Shown: positions 26,380 through 35,618, counted from the first letter of the stretch. The stretch is DNA of 64,000 nucleotides from Rhizobium sp. Leaf453 (GCF_001425605.1 NZ_LMRG01000031.1:173530-237529); one strand, 5' to 3'. Program-made: numbers and translations. The notes: generated by a model from the sequence alone, not told the origin.

Positions 26380-27414
26380 ATGACGAAAACGCCGGATGGC
26401 AAGTCAGCCGAGGCGCCGACGATGAACGATGTCGCCCGCCGCGCCGGCGTTTCGGCCATGACCGTATCACGGGCGCTGAAGGAGGGAAGTCACGTCTCCA
26501 AGGCGACCCGCGAACGGATCGCGCAGGCCATCAATGAACTCGGCTATGTGCTCGACCAGTCGGCCGGCAGCCTGTCATCACGGCGCACCGGCTTCGTCGC
26601 GGCGATCATTCCGTCGATCAACAATTCCAACTTTTCCGACACCGCGCGCGGCATTACCGATGCGCTGGAAGGCACCGGCCTGCAGCTGCTTCTGGGCTAC
26701 ACCGATTACTCGGTCGAGCGGGAGGAAGAGCTGATCGAATCCATGCTGCGCCGGCGCCCGGAGGGCATCATCCTCACCGGTGGCGCCCATACGGATCGCG
26801 CCCGGCGAATGCTGCAACAGGCCGGCATCCCGGTCATCGAAACCTGGGACACGCCACAGGACCCGATCGACAAGGTCGTCGGCTTTTCCAACGGCGCGGC
26901 GATGGAACTGCTGGTCGAGACACTGGCCGCCAAGGGCTATCAGCGATTCGGCTATATCGGCGGCACGACGGGCCGGGATACGCGCGGCAGCCAGCGGCGG
27001 GCCGGGTTCGTGCGGGCACTGGACCGGCTCAGCCTGCCGTCTGACCGCATCATCTCCTTCGGTGTGCCGCCAATCTCAATGGAACAGGGCGGTCAGGCCG
27101 TGGTCAGCATGCTCGATCGCTGGCCGGACACACAGGTCGCGCTCTGCGTATCCGACCTTTCCGCCTTCGGCGCCCTGATGGAATGTCGCCGCCGGGGCAT
27201 GCGCGTTCCCGAGGACATCGCCATTGCCGGCTTCGGCGATTACGAGATCGCCGCCTGCTGTCATCCCCGCATGACCACGATCAACGTCGATTGCTATGGC
27301 ATCGGCCGTCAGGCGGCGCTGAAGCTGACCCGGTCGATCCAGGGAACATCATCGGACGAGGTGGAGCAGATCACACTCACCGGCTTCCGCGTCGTCGAGC
27401 GCGAAAGCACCTGA
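26380..27414 (+). CDS. LacI family repressor (GntR/IdnR type)
   Basis: A 344-residue LacI/GalR regulator. The helix-turn-helix and hinge occupy about residues 13-70 (TMNDVARRAGVSAMTVSRALKEGSHVS), followed by a periplasmic-binding-protein-like sensor domain. The extended N-terminus and sensor (GFSNGAAMELLVETLAAKGYQRFGYIGG) resemble gluconate/idonate repressors GntR and IdnR. Three operator-like sites (26314-26329, 29438-29457, 31741-31760) fit the known palindromic ATGTTA-N4-TAACAT pattern of these repressors. It likely controls gluconolactonase, idnD, the hydroxyacid dehydrogenase, idnO, the kinase and the ABC transporter. The ATG at 26380 gives the usual N-terminal arm. Confidence 0.88.
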   Translation: MTKTPDGKSAEAPTMNDVARRAGVSAMTVSRALKEGSHVSKATRERIAQAINELGYVLDQSAGSLSSRRTGFVAAIIPSINNSNFSDTARGITDALEGTGLQLLLGYTDYSVEREEELIESMLRRRPEGIILTGGAHTDRARRMLQQAGIPVIETWDTPQDPIDKVVGFSNGAAMELLVETLAAKGYQRFGYIGGTTGRDTRGSQRRAGFVRALDRLSLPSDRIISFGVPPISMEQGGQAVVSMLDRWPDTQVALCVSDLSAFGALMECRRRGMRVPEDIAIAGFGDYEIAACCHPRMTTINVDCYGIGRQAALKLTRSIQGTSSDEVEQITLTGFRVVEREST

Positions 27415-28446
27415 TCAGAACGACAATTGCACCTTCATCGACCGGCTGCGATCGCCCGCCGCCTCAAAGGCCGCCACGGCATCGTCGAGATCGAAGATGC
27501 TGGTCAGAAGTGGTTTAACATCCACCCGGCGGCGGTTGATGAGATCGACGGCCAACGCAAACTCCTCGTGAAACCGGAAACTGCCGCGCATGTCGATTTC
27601 CTTGGCAACGATCAGGTTCTGCGGCAGCGAGACATCGCCGCCGAGCCCAAGTTGCATCAGGATGCCGCGCGGCTTCAGGACATCGAGGCCGGCGCGCACG
27701 GCACGCTCATTGCCGGACGCCTCGAACATCATGTCGAAATGCCCCTTGTTGGCCGAATAGGCTGCGAGCTTGTCGCTATCCGTCGCCACGTTGATGGTCC
27801 GGTCGGCGCCAACCTCCAGCGCCTTGAGCAGGACCGCATCCATCACATCGGTCGCAACGATTTCCTGAGCGCCATGGGCGCGAGCCGCCAGAATGCACAA
27901 CGCGCCGATGGGGCCGCATCCCGTCACCAGCACGCGCTTTCCGAGCAGCGAACCGGCGCGATTGACGGCATGCAGCGTCACCGAGAACGGTTCGGCGAAG
28001 GCAGCCTCGTTGATCGAGATACCATCGGCCACCTTGTGGCACTGCCAGCTTTCCGCAACGAGCCGCTGGCGGAAGGCGCCCTGAATATGCGGCATCGGCA
28101 TGGCGCTGCCGTAGAAGCGCATGTTCAGACAATGGTTCTGCTGCCCCTTCAGGCAATAGTCGCAGGCGTTGCAGGGACGGCTTGGTGACACCGCCACCCG
28201 ATCGCCGACCGCGAGACCCGAGACACCGCTGCCGAGCGCCTTGATCGTGCCGGCGATCTCGTGCCCGAGGATCATCGGCTCGCGCAGCCGGATCGTGCCG
28301 AAACCGCCGTGATTGTAATAATGCAGGTCGGAGCCGCAGATGCCGCCGGCCTCGATGGCAATCTCCACCTGCCCCGGCCCGGCGCTGCCCGGATCGGTTT
28401 CCTCGATACGCAGATCCTTGGCCGCATGGATAACGACGGATTTCAT
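27415..28446 (-). CDS. idnD: L-idonate 5-dehydrogenase (zinc ADH family)
   Basis: A 343-residue medium-chain zinc dehydrogenase. The catalytic zinc site is in GGICGSDLHYY and GHEIAG (Cys, His, Glu). The four cysteines of the structural zinc lie in CNACDYCLKGQQNHC. The cofactor motif is VTGCGPIGALC. NMRFYGSAMPMPHIQGAFRQ is characteristic of IdnD, which oxidises L-idonate to 5-ketogluconate. It is followed in the pathway by the IdnO-type reductase encoded at 29533. It lies 18 bp after the 2-hydroxyacid dehydrogenase, forming a two-gene unit, and ends convergently against the repressor gene with no gap. Confidence 0.88.
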   Translation of the reverse strand: MKSVVIHAAKDLRIEETDPGSAGPGQVEIAIEAGGICGSDLHYYNHGGFGTIRLREPMILGHEIAGTIKALGSGVSGLAVGDRVAVSPSRPCNACDYCLKGQQNHCLNMRFYGSAMPMPHIQGAFRQRLVAESWQCHKVADGISINEAAFAEPFSVTLHAVNRAGSLLGKRVLVTGCGPIGALCILAARAHGAQEIVATDVMDAVLLKALEVGADRTINVATDSDKLAAYSANKGHFDMMFEASGNERAVRAGLDVLKPRGILMQLGLGGDVSLPQNLIVAKEIDMRGSFRFHEEFALAVDLINRRRVDVKPLLTSIFDLDDAVAAFEAAGDRSRSMKVQLSF

Positions 28447-28464
28447 GACCTTCCCTCCCCGTGT

Positions 28465-29406
28465 TCAGACAACCGGCGTCAACAGCGGCCGGCCGGCAAA
28501 ATGCGCCGCCAGATTGTCGCGCACCAGCTTGCCCATGGCCTGCCGGGTCTCCACCGTACCGCTGCCATGGTGCGGCTGAAGGGCGACATTTTGCAAGGCC
28601 GCGAAACGCGGATCGATGCGTGGCTCGTTCAGGAAAACATCCAGGCCCGCGCCCCGGATCCTGCCCTGCTCCAGGGCATCCAGCAAGGCCGCTTCGTCCA
28701 CCGTGGTGCCGCGCGAAATATTCACCAGGATGCCGCCCGGCCCCAGCGCCTCGATTACTTCAGCCGAGACGCTACCGCGCGTGCCCTCACCGCCAGCCAG
28801 CGTGATCACCAGAAAATCCGATTGCCGGGCAAGCTCGACGAGATCATCGACGAATGTGTAATTCAAATCTGGCTTCGGCGTCCGGGCAAAATAGGAAATC
28901 GGGCAATCGAACGCCGCAGCGCGCCGGGCAAAGGCAGCGCCGATCCGGCCCATGCCGACAACGCCGACCCGCTTGCCGCAGACGCGGGTGGTCAGCCCCA
29001 TATTGCCTTGCGCCCAGCTCCCGTCCCGCACATAGGCATCGCCCGCCGGAAGCTGACGTGCCGCCGCCAGCATCAGCGCCATGCCGAGATCGGCCACGTC
29101 CTCAGTCAGGACATCCGGCGTGTTGGTCACACGAATCTTGTTGTCGCGCGCAAATGTGAGATCGATCGCATCCGTGCCGACGCCATAGCAGCTGACGATT
29201 TCAAGATTCGGCAACGCCTTCATCAGGTCGGCCGATGCGCCCAGCTCTCCGCGCGTGGCAATGGCGCGGATGCCATCGGCGTGGCTGGCGAGGAAACCCG
29301 CACGGTCTTCCGCTTCCCACAGCCGATGGATAACATAGCGGCCTTCAAGGTCCTCCATATCCCAGGCTGGATACGGCCCGATCATCAACACTTCCGGCTT
29401 CGACAT
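28465..29406 (-). CDS. D-isomer specific 2-hydroxyacid dehydrogenase
   Basis: A 313-residue NAD(P)-dependent dehydrogenase. The Rossmann motif is VGVVGMGRIGAAFARR (about residues 147-162), and the catalytic Arg, Glu and His are in NISRG, LNEPRID and QPHHGSGT. The cofactor segment YFARTPK, with Arg after the second strand, favours NADPH. Enzymes of this type reduce glyoxylate, hydroxypyruvate or 2-ketogluconate; in this context 2-keto-aldonate reductase is the best guess. The gene starts just left of the perfect 20-bp operator at 29438-29457 and forms an operon with idnD. Confidence 0.85.
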   Translation of the reverse strand: MSKPEVLMIGPYPAWDMEDLEGRYVIHRLWEAEDRAGFLASHADGIRAIATRGELGASADLMKALPNLEIVSCYGVGTDAIDLTFARDNKIRVTNTPDVLTEDVADLGMALMLAAARQLPAGDAYVRDGSWAQGNMGLTTRVCGKRVGVVGMGRIGAAFARRAAAFDCPISYFARTPKPDLNYTFVDDLVELARQSDFLVITLAGGEGTRGSVSAEVIEALGPGGILVNISRGTTVDEAALLDALEQGRIRGAGLDVFLNEPRIDPRFAALQNVALQPHHGSGTVETRQAMGKLVRDNLAAHFAGRPLLTPVV

Positions 29407-29429
29407 ATTTTCCTCCCGAATTTTCTTGC

Positions 29430-29457
29430 TTGACTTGATATGTTATCGATAACATAT
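29430..29457. promoter_or_regulatory. Perfect 20-bp GntR/IdnR-like operator, copy 1
   Basis: ATATGTTATCGATAACATAT (29438-29457) is a perfect palindrome between the divergent hydroxyacid-dehydrogenase/idnD unit and the idnO unit. A TTGACT box (29430-29435) directly abuts it. The same 20-mer recurs at 31741-31760. The core fits ATGTTA-N4-TAACAT, the operator form known for E. coli GntR/IdnR. Confidence 0.85.
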
Positions 29458-29532
29458 GTGTCAAGCGAGACCGGGCGCTGTAAACAGACAGCGAAAAGAA
29501 TTGATCCGGCGGGAAAGCTGGGAGGCATTTGC

Positions 29533-30300
29533 ATGGGATTTCCGTTGTTCGATCTGAACGGGCGTCGGGCGCTCGTCACCGGCTCGAGCCAGGGCATCGG
29601 CTACGCGCTGGCCGAGGGGCTGGCCGCACACGGCGCCGAAATCGTCCTCAATGGACGCTCCGCCGACAAGGTCGCTGCCGCCGTCGAAACGCTCTGCAAA
29701 GCCGGCTATAACGCCCATGCTGCTGTCTTCGATGTGACGGACCGGCACTCCGTCGTGGATGGCGTGGCGCGCATCGAAGCGGAAATCGGCGCGATCGATA
29801 TTCTCATCAACAATGCCGGTATGCAGTTCCGCACCCCGCTCGAGGATTTTCCCGCCGAGAAATGGGAGCTTCTGCTTACCACCAATATTTCCAGCGTCTT
29901 CTATGTCGGCCAAGCTGTGGCGAAACACATGATCGCGCGCGGCGAAGGCAAGATCATCAACATTGCCTCCGTCCAGAGCGAACTCGCCCGTCCCGGCATT
30001 GCGCCCTATACGGCGACAAAAGGCGCGGTGAAGAATCTGACGCGCGGCATGTGCGCCGACTGGGCAAGACATGGCTTGCAGGTCAACGCGATCGCGCCGG
30101 GCTATTTCAAGACCCCGCTCAATCAGGCTCTGGTCGATAGCGCCGACTTTTCCGGCTGGCTGGAAAAGCGCACGCCGGCCGGCCGCTGGGGCAATGTCGA
30201 AGAACTCGTCGGCTCCGCCGTTTTCCTTGCCGGCAAGGCATCCTCTTTCGTGAATGGACACACGCTCTATGTCGATGGCGGCATCACCACCTGCCTTTAA
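29533..30300 (+). CDS. idnO: Gluconate 5-dehydrogenase-like SDR
   Basis: A 255-residue classical SDR that in the IdnO/Gno family interconverts 5-ketogluconate and D-gluconate. It has FDLNGRRALVTGSSQGIGYALAEGL, NNAG at about 93, catalytic Ser in INIASVQSE, YTATK at about 158-162 and C-terminal LYVDGGITTCL. The start at 29533 is set by GGGAGG eight bases upstream. Its 3' end overlaps the gluconokinase gene by 26 bp, tying ketogluconate reduction to gluconate phosphorylation. Confidence 0.87.
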   Translation: MGFPLFDLNGRRALVTGSSQGIGYALAEGLAAHGAEIVLNGRSADKVAAAVETLCKAGYNAHAAVFDVTDRHSVVDGVARIEAEIGAIDILINNAGMQFRTPLEDFPAEKWELLLTTNISSVFYVGQAVAKHMIARGEGKIINIASVQSELARPGIAPYTATKGAVKNLTRGMCADWARHGLQVNAIAPGYFKTPLNQALVDSADFSGWLEKRTPAGRWGNVEELVGSAVFLAGKASSFVNGHTLYVDGGITTCL

Positions 30301-30811
30301 AGGGCCGATCATCGTCATGGGCGTCAGCGGCTGCGGCAAGTCGCTGATCGGCGAACTGCTGGCGAAGAATCTCGGCCTACCCTATGTCGAGGGCGACAGC
30401 CTCCACCCGCCGGCGAACATCGCCAAGATGTCGGAAGGCATTCCCCTGAATGACGACGACCGCTGGCCGTGGCTGGAAATCATCGGACAGCGCCTTGCCG
30501 CAGCCGGTCCGGAGGGCATCGTCATTTCCTGCTCGGCGTTGAAACGCATCTATCGCGACCGGTTGCGCCAGGCGGCTGGCCGCCCCCTCGCTTTCGTCTA
30601 CCTGAAGGGCTCGCGCGACATCCTCATGCAGCGCATGACCGAACGGCCAGGGCATTTTTTCAAGGCCCCCCTGCTCGACAGCCAGTTGGCCACTTTGGAA
30701 AGCCCGGAAGGCGAAGACCTTGTCGTGACGGTCGATATCGCGCCCGCCCCCGCTGAAATCACCGCGGCGGCCCTGGATGGCCTGACCGCATTGAACGGAG
30801 CCGAGGCATGA
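30275..30811 (+). CDS. gntK: Gluconokinase
   Basis: A 178-residue kinase phosphorylating D-gluconate to 6-phosphogluconate. The P-loop is MGVSGCGKS, followed by YVEGDSLHPPANIAKMSEGIPLNDDDRWPWL, the signature of GntK/IdnK kinases, and CSALKRIYRDRLR and RPGHFFKAPLLDSQLATLE. The ATG at 30275 lies inside the end of the idnO gene; starts at 30254 and 30269 are also in frame. It is coupled to the next gene by an ATGA overlap. Its product enters the Entner-Doudoroff or pentose phosphate pathway. Confidence 0.92.
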   Translation: MAASPPAFKGPIIVMGVSGCGKSLIGELLAKNLGLPYVEGDSLHPPANIAKMSEGIPLNDDDRWPWLEIIGQRLAAAGPEGIVISCSALKRIYRDRLRQAAGRPLAFVYLKGSRDILMQRMTERPGHFFKAPLLDSQLATLESPEGEDLVVTVDIAPAPAEITAAALDGLTALNGAEA

Positions 30812-31698
30812 CCGACACCACGCCTTGCAAGGTCGCCGTCATCGGTGCCGGGATCATGGGATCGGCGATCGCCACGCGGCTGATCGAGACCGGCCAGACC
30901 GTCACTGTCTTCGATCTCGATCCGGCAAAGGTCAAGGCTTTGACCGACAAGGGCGGCCTCGCCGCAATCTCGATTGCCGAAGCGACGCGCGCCAGCGACT
31001 TCGTCATCCTCAGCCTCAACCATGCCAGTATCGTGCGCGCCGTGGTGTTCGGTCCCGAGGGCGTGAGCGCCGGTGCCGATGCCACGAAAATGCTGATCGA
31101 CATGTCGTCGATCGACCCCGCCGACACGGCCGACATGGCCGCGCGGCTGGCAACAGAGACCGGCATGAAATGGGTCGATTGCCCGTTGTCGGGTGGCGTG
31201 CCGGGCGCGCTGGCCGGACGGCTGACGATCATGGCCGGCGGTGAGGAAGCCGATATCGAGCGCGCCTACACGGTGATGCACCACCTCGCCCGCAATTATA
31301 CCCGCATGGGGCCGAGCGGCGCCGGCCAGACGACCAAGCTGATCAACCAGTTGTTCTGCGCTGTGATCTTTCAGGCCGTGGCCGAGGCGACGAAACTGGC
31401 GGAAGCCGGCGGCGTCGATCCGGCCTCCATCCCGGCAGCCCTTGCCGGTGGCCGCGCGGATTCGAGCATCCTGCAGGAATTCATGACCAAGTTCGCCGCC
31501 CGCGATTACACACCGACGGGCCGGATCGACAACATGCTGAAGGACCTGGATTCGCTGCAGGCCTTCGCGCTGAAAACCAGGACCCCCTTGCCGATGACCG
31601 GCCAGGTCGTCGAAATCCACCGGCTGCTCTGCGCCGCCGGTCTGGGCGGACGCGATTCCGCCGAGATGATGCGCCTGCTCGACGGCGCGCTTTCCTGA
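30808..31698 (+). CDS. HIBADH-type NAD(P)-dependent oxidoreductase
   Basis: A 296-residue beta-hydroxyacid dehydrogenase: cofactor motif AVIGAGIMGSAIATRL, substrate motif DCPLSGGVPGALAGRLTIMAGG and the catalytic lysine in GAGQTTKLINQ (about residue 173). The family includes 3-hydroxyisobutyrate dehydrogenase, tartronate semialdehyde reductase and 6-phosphogluconate dehydrogenase relatives. In this operon a role on an aldonate or a derived semialdehyde is plausible but not settled. The start overlaps the gluconokinase stop (ATGA). Confidence 0.85.
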   Translation: MTDTTPCKVAVIGAGIMGSAIATRLIETGQTVTVFDLDPAKVKALTDKGGLAAISIAEATRASDFVILSLNHASIVRAVVFGPEGVSAGADATKMLIDMSSIDPADTADMAARLATETGMKWVDCPLSGGVPGALAGRLTIMAGGEEADIERAYTVMHHLARNYTRMGPSGAGQTTKLINQLFCAVIFQAVAEATKLAEAGGVDPASIPAALAGGRADSSILQEFMTKFAARDYTPTGRIDNMLKDLDSLQAFALKTRTPLPMTGQVVEIHRLLCAAGLGGRDSAEMMRLLDGALS

Positions 31699-31728
31699 CG
31701 AATTAAGGACGGAAACCAATATCGGTCC

Positions 31729-31760
31729 TTGACTAACTCAATATGTTATCGATAACATAT
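31729..31760 (+). promoter_or_regulatory. Perfect 20-bp GntR/IdnR-like operator, copy 2, with promoter
   Basis: ATATGTTATCGATAACATAT (31741-31760) is identical to copy 1 at 29438-29457. TTGACT (31729-31734) and TAACAT (31753-31758), 18 bases apart, form a candidate promoter with the -10 box inside the operator. It stands 30 bp before the transporter ATPase gene and ties the transporter to the aldonate regulon. Confidence 0.85.
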
Positions 31761-31789
31761 CTTCATTCGACGCTTTGGGAGGAGCAGAG

Positions 31790-33286
31790 ATGGACCATCG
31801 CACACTCATCGAGTTCCAGGGCATCACGAAGATTTTTGGCGGTACCCGCGCGCTCGAAAATGTCTCCATCGATCTGCTTCCCGGCGAAATCCTCGCGCTT
31901 CTCGGCGAAAACGGCGCTGGCAAGTCGACCCTGATCAAGACGCTCGCCGGCATCTACAAGCCGGACGGCGGCCAGATTCTCTTTCGCGGCGAGCCCTACA
32001 GCCACCGCCCGCCCAAGCCCAACACCCGCCAGCCGGTCGCCTTCATCCATCAGGATCTCGGCCTGATCGAATGGATGACGGTCGGCGAGAATGTCGGGCT
32101 GGCGCAGGGCTTTTCGCTGCGTTCGCGCCTGATCGACTGGCGCCGGACGGAAGACAGGGCGCGCGAAGCTCTTGAACTCGTGGGCTGCGACTTCGACCCG
32201 AGCACCCGCGTCCAGGACCTCACCCGCACCGAGAAATCGCTGGTCGCCATCGCCCGCGCGCTGGCGGTGGAGGCCGACGTGCTGGTGCTCGACGAGCCGA
32301 CAGCGAGCCTTCCGGCTGATGAGGTCGAGCGTCTGTTCAATGCCATCCGCCCGCTGAAGGAACGCGGCGTTGGCATGATCTATGTCTCGCATCGTCTCGA
32401 CGAAATCTTCCGCATTGCCGACCGGGTAGCCGTGCTGCGCGACGGCCGGCTGGTCGGCCAGCGACCGGTGTGCGAGACCAAACCGGATGACCTGATCGAG
32501 ATGATCGTCGGCCGCCCGGCCAACCAGCTCTTCGTCAAGGCCGCCTGCAATCCGGGAAAGACGGTGCTTGCGACCAGAAACCTGACCTGCGCTGGCACCG
32601 CCCCGGTCTCCTTCGATATCCGCCAGAACGAACTGCTCGGCCTTGTCGGCCTGCGCGGTGCGGGCCAGGAACTTATCGGCCGCGCACTGTTCGGCTGCGA
32701 GGCTTTCGGCGGCACGATTCATCTCAACGGCGAAACGCCGGATCTGTCGAACCCGGTTGCCGCGATGAAGTCCGGGATCGGGCTGATCGCCCGCGACCGG
32801 ACGGAGGAATCCGTCGCCATGTCGCTGTCGCTGAGGGAAAACACCTTCATCAATCCCGGCGCCTCCGGCCGCGGCCTGTTCTCGTTCCTGTCACCCGCCA
32901 ACGAGGCCGAGCAGGCCCGCAAGATCGGCGAGACCGTCGGTCTGCGCCCCAACGACCAGAGCCTCCCGATTGAGGCTCTGTCCGGCGGCAACCAGCAGAA
33001 GGTGGTCGTTGGCCGCTGGCTGGTGACCGGCCGCAAGCTGCTGGTGGCCGAAGACCCGACGGCCGGCGTCGATGTCGGCGCCAAGGCGGAAATCTACAAG
33101 CTCATCGCCCGGGCGCTCGAAGCCGGTCTCGCCGTCGTGGTCGTCTCCACCGACTTCGAGGAAATCGCCCATATCTGCCATCGCGCTCTGGTGTTTTCAC
33201 GCGGCCGCATCGTTGCCGAGCTTGAGGGCGAGGCCCTCACGACATCCGCCGTCATTTCCGCCGCCTCGGCTTCTGAAGCCGCCTGA
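31790..33286 (+). CDS. Sugar ABC transporter ATPase (RbsA type)
   Basis: A 498-residue ATPase with two tandem ABC domains, as in CUT2 importers for ribose-type sugars. Domain 1 has Walker A GENGAGKST, a degenerate signature LTRTEKSLVAIARAL and Walker B VLVLDEPTASL. Domain 2 has the poorly conserved nucleotide site of this class but a full LSGGNQQKVVVGRW signature. GGGAGGAG before the ATG at 31790 sets the start. Its promoter carries the IdnR-like operator, so the transporter probably imports an aldonate, a lactone or a ketogluconate. Confidence 0.92.
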   Translation: MDHRTLIEFQGITKIFGGTRALENVSIDLLPGEILALLGENGAGKSTLIKTLAGIYKPDGGQILFRGEPYSHRPPKPNTRQPVAFIHQDLGLIEWMTVGENVGLAQGFSLRSRLIDWRRTEDRAREALELVGCDFDPSTRVQDLTRTEKSLVAIARALAVEADVLVLDEPTASLPADEVERLFNAIRPLKERGVGMIYVSHRLDEIFRIADRVAVLRDGRLVGQRPVCETKPDDLIEMIVGRPANQLFVKAACNPGKTVLATRNLTCAGTAPVSFDIRQNELLGLVGLRGAGQELIGRALFGCEAFGGTIHLNGETPDLSNPVAAMKSGIGLIARDRTEESVAMSLSLRENTFINPGASGRGLFSFLSPANEAEQARKIGETVGLRPNDQSLPIEALSGGNQQKVVVGRWLVTGRKLLVAEDPTAGVDVGAKAEIYKLIARALEAGLAVVVVSTDFEEIAHICHRALVFSRGRIVAELEGEALTTSAVISAASASEAA

Positions 33287-33330
33287 ATCTCGACGAACGA
33301 CAAGCCTGCAAGACCAAGGGAACCAAGACC

Positions 33331-34395
33331 ATGCAATCGATCGAATCCACCGCCCTTGAGCCGACGCGCAGCGAACTGGCCGGGCTCACCAGCGGCCAGA
33401 AGCTCGCCCGGTACATCCCCGTCTATGGTCTCGTCATCCTGACGGTCCTGCTGATCGTGATGTTCTCGCTGCTCTTGCCCGGCACGTTCCCGACGCTGCT
33501 CAACCTGCGCTCGATCATCTCCGACAAGGCGATCATCGCGCTTCTCTCGCTTGCCGCGATGATCCCGATGGCATCCGGACGGATCGACCTGACGGTCGGC
33601 TATGGCATCGTGCTCTGGCATATCCTCGCCATCAGCCTGCAGACCATGTTCGGCGTACCGTGGCCGATTGCCGTCGCGATCGTGCTGGCGCTCGGGGCTC
33701 TCACCGGTTTCCTCAACGGCCTTCTGGTCGAGGTGGCACGCATCGACAGCTTCATCGCCACGCTCGGCACCGGCACCATTCTTTACGCGCTGGCGCTCTG
33801 GCATACTGGCGGACGACAGGTGGTCGGCGTACTGCCGGAAGGTTTCTACGCGCTGAACGGCACCATGGTGCTGGGCCTGCCGATCACCGGCTTCTATGTC
33901 ATCGCCCTTGCCATCGCGCTCTGGATCATTCTCGAATACCTGCCGATCGGCCGCTACGTCTATGCCATCGGCGCCAACCCGAAGGCGGCCGCGCTGAACG
34001 GCATCCCGGTTCGCCGTTTCGTCATCGGTGCCTTCGTTTCATCCGGCACGCTCGCTGCCCTCGCCGGTGTCCTGCTCGCATCGAAGCTCCGCATCGGTCA
34101 GGCCAGTGTCGGGCTGGAATACCTGCTGCCGGCTCTCGTCGGCGCCTTTCTCGGATCGACCACCATCAAGCCCGGCCGCGTCAATGTCTGGGGCACGATG
34201 ACCGGCGTCATCATTCTCGCGGTCGGCATTTCCGGCATCCAGCAGATCGGCGGATCGTTCTTCGTCGAGCCCCTCTTCAATGGCGTCACCCTGCTCGTGG
34301 CCATCGGCATCGCCGGTTACGCCCAGCGCAAGCGCGGTGCCGCCGGCAAGGCCGCAACACCCGGCCCAACGCCCACCGGCACACAGAAAAACTGA
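33331..34395 (+). CDS. Sugar ABC transporter permease (RbsC type)
   Basis: A 354-residue permease with eight to ten hydrophobic segments, beginning near residue 30, and the CUT2 signature GRYVYAIGANPKAAALNGIPVRRFVIGAFVSSG around residues 210-240. AAGGGA precedes the start at a slightly long distance. It lies between the ATPase and binding-protein genes of one operon. Confidence 0.92.
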   Translation: MQSIESTALEPTRSELAGLTSGQKLARYIPVYGLVILTVLLIVMFSLLLPGTFPTLLNLRSIISDKAIIALLSLAAMIPMASGRIDLTVGYGIVLWHILAISLQTMFGVPWPIAVAIVLALGALTGFLNGLLVEVARIDSFIATLGTGTILYALALWHTGGRQVVGVLPEGFYALNGTMVLGLPITGFYVIALAIALWIILEYLPIGRYVYAIGANPKAAALNGIPVRRFVIGAFVSSGTLAALAGVLLASKLRIGQASVGLEYLLPALVGAFLGSTTIKPGRVNVWGTMTGVIILAVGISGIQQIGGSFFVEPLFNGVTLLVAIGIAGYAQRKRGAAGKAATPGPTPTGTQKN

Positions 34396-34439
34396 TTGCA
34401 CAACCAACACATCAGACATCTTCAAAGGGAGGAAGAACC

Positions 34440-35540
34440 ATGAAACGCAGAACATTGATAAAGGCTTCGGTCGCCATGCTGGCGCTGACGCTGGCCGGCC
34501 CCGCGCTCGCCGATGCCATGGCGGACGCCAAGGCCGTCGTCGAAAAATACGCCACCAAGGTCACCGGCTGGGACGGCCCGAAAACCAGCCCCAAGGCGCA
34601 GGAAGGCAAGACCATCGTGGTGCTGGCCGGCGACCTGAAGAACGGCGGCATTCTCGGCGTGACGACCGGTGTAGAGGAAGCCGCGGCTGCCATCGGCTGG
34701 GAGGTCAAGGTACTCGATGGCGCCGGCTCGATCGGCGGACGCACGGCAGCCTTCGGTCAGGCCATGGCGCTGAAGCCGTCCGGCATCATCATCAATGGCT
34801 TCGATGCTGTCGAACAAGGGCCGGCGCTGGAGCAGGCGAAGGCTGCCGGCATTCCTCTCGTTGCCTGGCATGCCGGCCCAGTCATCGGCCCGGATGAAAA
34901 GACCGGCCTGTTCGCCAATGTCAGCACCGATGCCATGGAAGTTTCGAAGGCCGCGGCCGACTACGCCTATGTCGATGCCAACGGCAAGCCGGGCGTGATC
35001 ATCTTCACCGACTCGACTTACGCCATCGCCATCGCCAAGGCCGACAAGATGAAGGCCGAGATCGAGGCACTCGGCGGCACCGTTCTCGAATATGTCGATA
35101 CACCGATCGCCGAGACCTCGCAGCGCATGCCGCAGCTGACCACCTCGCTCTTGCAGAAATACGGCGACCAGTGGACCCATTCGCTTGCCATCAACGACCT
35201 CTATTTCGACTTCATGGGTCCCTCGCTGGCCGCTGCCGGCAAGAGCGGCACGGATGCTCCGATCAATGTCGCGGCCGGTGACGGCTCGGAATCGGCCTAT
35301 CAGCGCATCCGCGCCGGCCAGTTCCAGAAAGTGACGGTTGCCGAGCCGCTGAACCTGCAGGGCTGGCAGCTGGTCGATGAACTCAACCGCGCCTTCGCCG
35401 GGGAGGCCTGGTCCGGCTATCTCTCGCCGCTCCATGTCGTGACCTCGGACAATGTCGAGTTCGATGGCGGCCCGAAGAACACCTTCGATCCCGATAACGG
35501 TTACCGCGACGAATACAAGAAGCTCTGGGGCAAGATGTAA
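34440..35540 (+). CDS. Sugar ABC transporter substrate-binding protein (RbsB type)
   Basis: A 366-residue periplasmic binding protein of the type used by CUT2 importers. A signal peptide (MKRRTLIKASVAMLALTLAGPALA) is followed by the two-lobe fold; KTIVVLAGDLKNGGILGVTTGVEEAA and ALKPSGIIINGFDAVEQGPALEQAKAAGIPLVAWHAGP are the typical first-lobe segments. GGGAGGAAG lies upstream of the ATG. It is followed by a perfect hairpin at 35553-35576. The likely ligand is an aldonic acid or its lactone, judged from the regulon. Confidence 0.9.
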   Translation: MKRRTLIKASVAMLALTLAGPALADAMADAKAVVEKYATKVTGWDGPKTSPKAQEGKTIVVLAGDLKNGGILGVTTGVEEAAAAIGWEVKVLDGAGSIGGRTAAFGQAMALKPSGIIINGFDAVEQGPALEQAKAAGIPLVAWHAGPVIGPDEKTGLFANVSTDAMEVSKAAADYAYVDANGKPGVIIFTDSTYAIAIAKADKMKAEIEALGGTVLEYVDTPIAETSQRMPQLTTSLLQKYGDQWTHSLAINDLYFDFMGPSLAAAGKSGTDAPINVAAGDGSESAYQRIRAGQFQKVTVAEPLNLQGWQLVDELNRAFAGEAWSGYLSPLHVVTSDNVEFDGGPKNTFDPDNGYRDEYKKLWGKM

Positions 35541-35552
35541 CCGCATCAGGAC

Positions 35553-35576
35553 AGGGGCATCCGCACCGATGCCCCT
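35553..35576 (+). promoter_or_regulatory. Intra-operon hairpin after binding-protein gene
   Basis: AGGGGCATC (35553-35561) pairs perfectly with GATGCCCCT (35568-35576), 13 bp after the binding-protein stop and before the EthD-like gene. There is no T-run. It may stabilise the upstream mRNA or partly terminate. Confidence 0.6.
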
Positions 35577-35618
35577 CACCTTCTCGAGACAGATCCCCCC
35601 TCGGACGAAAGCATCATC

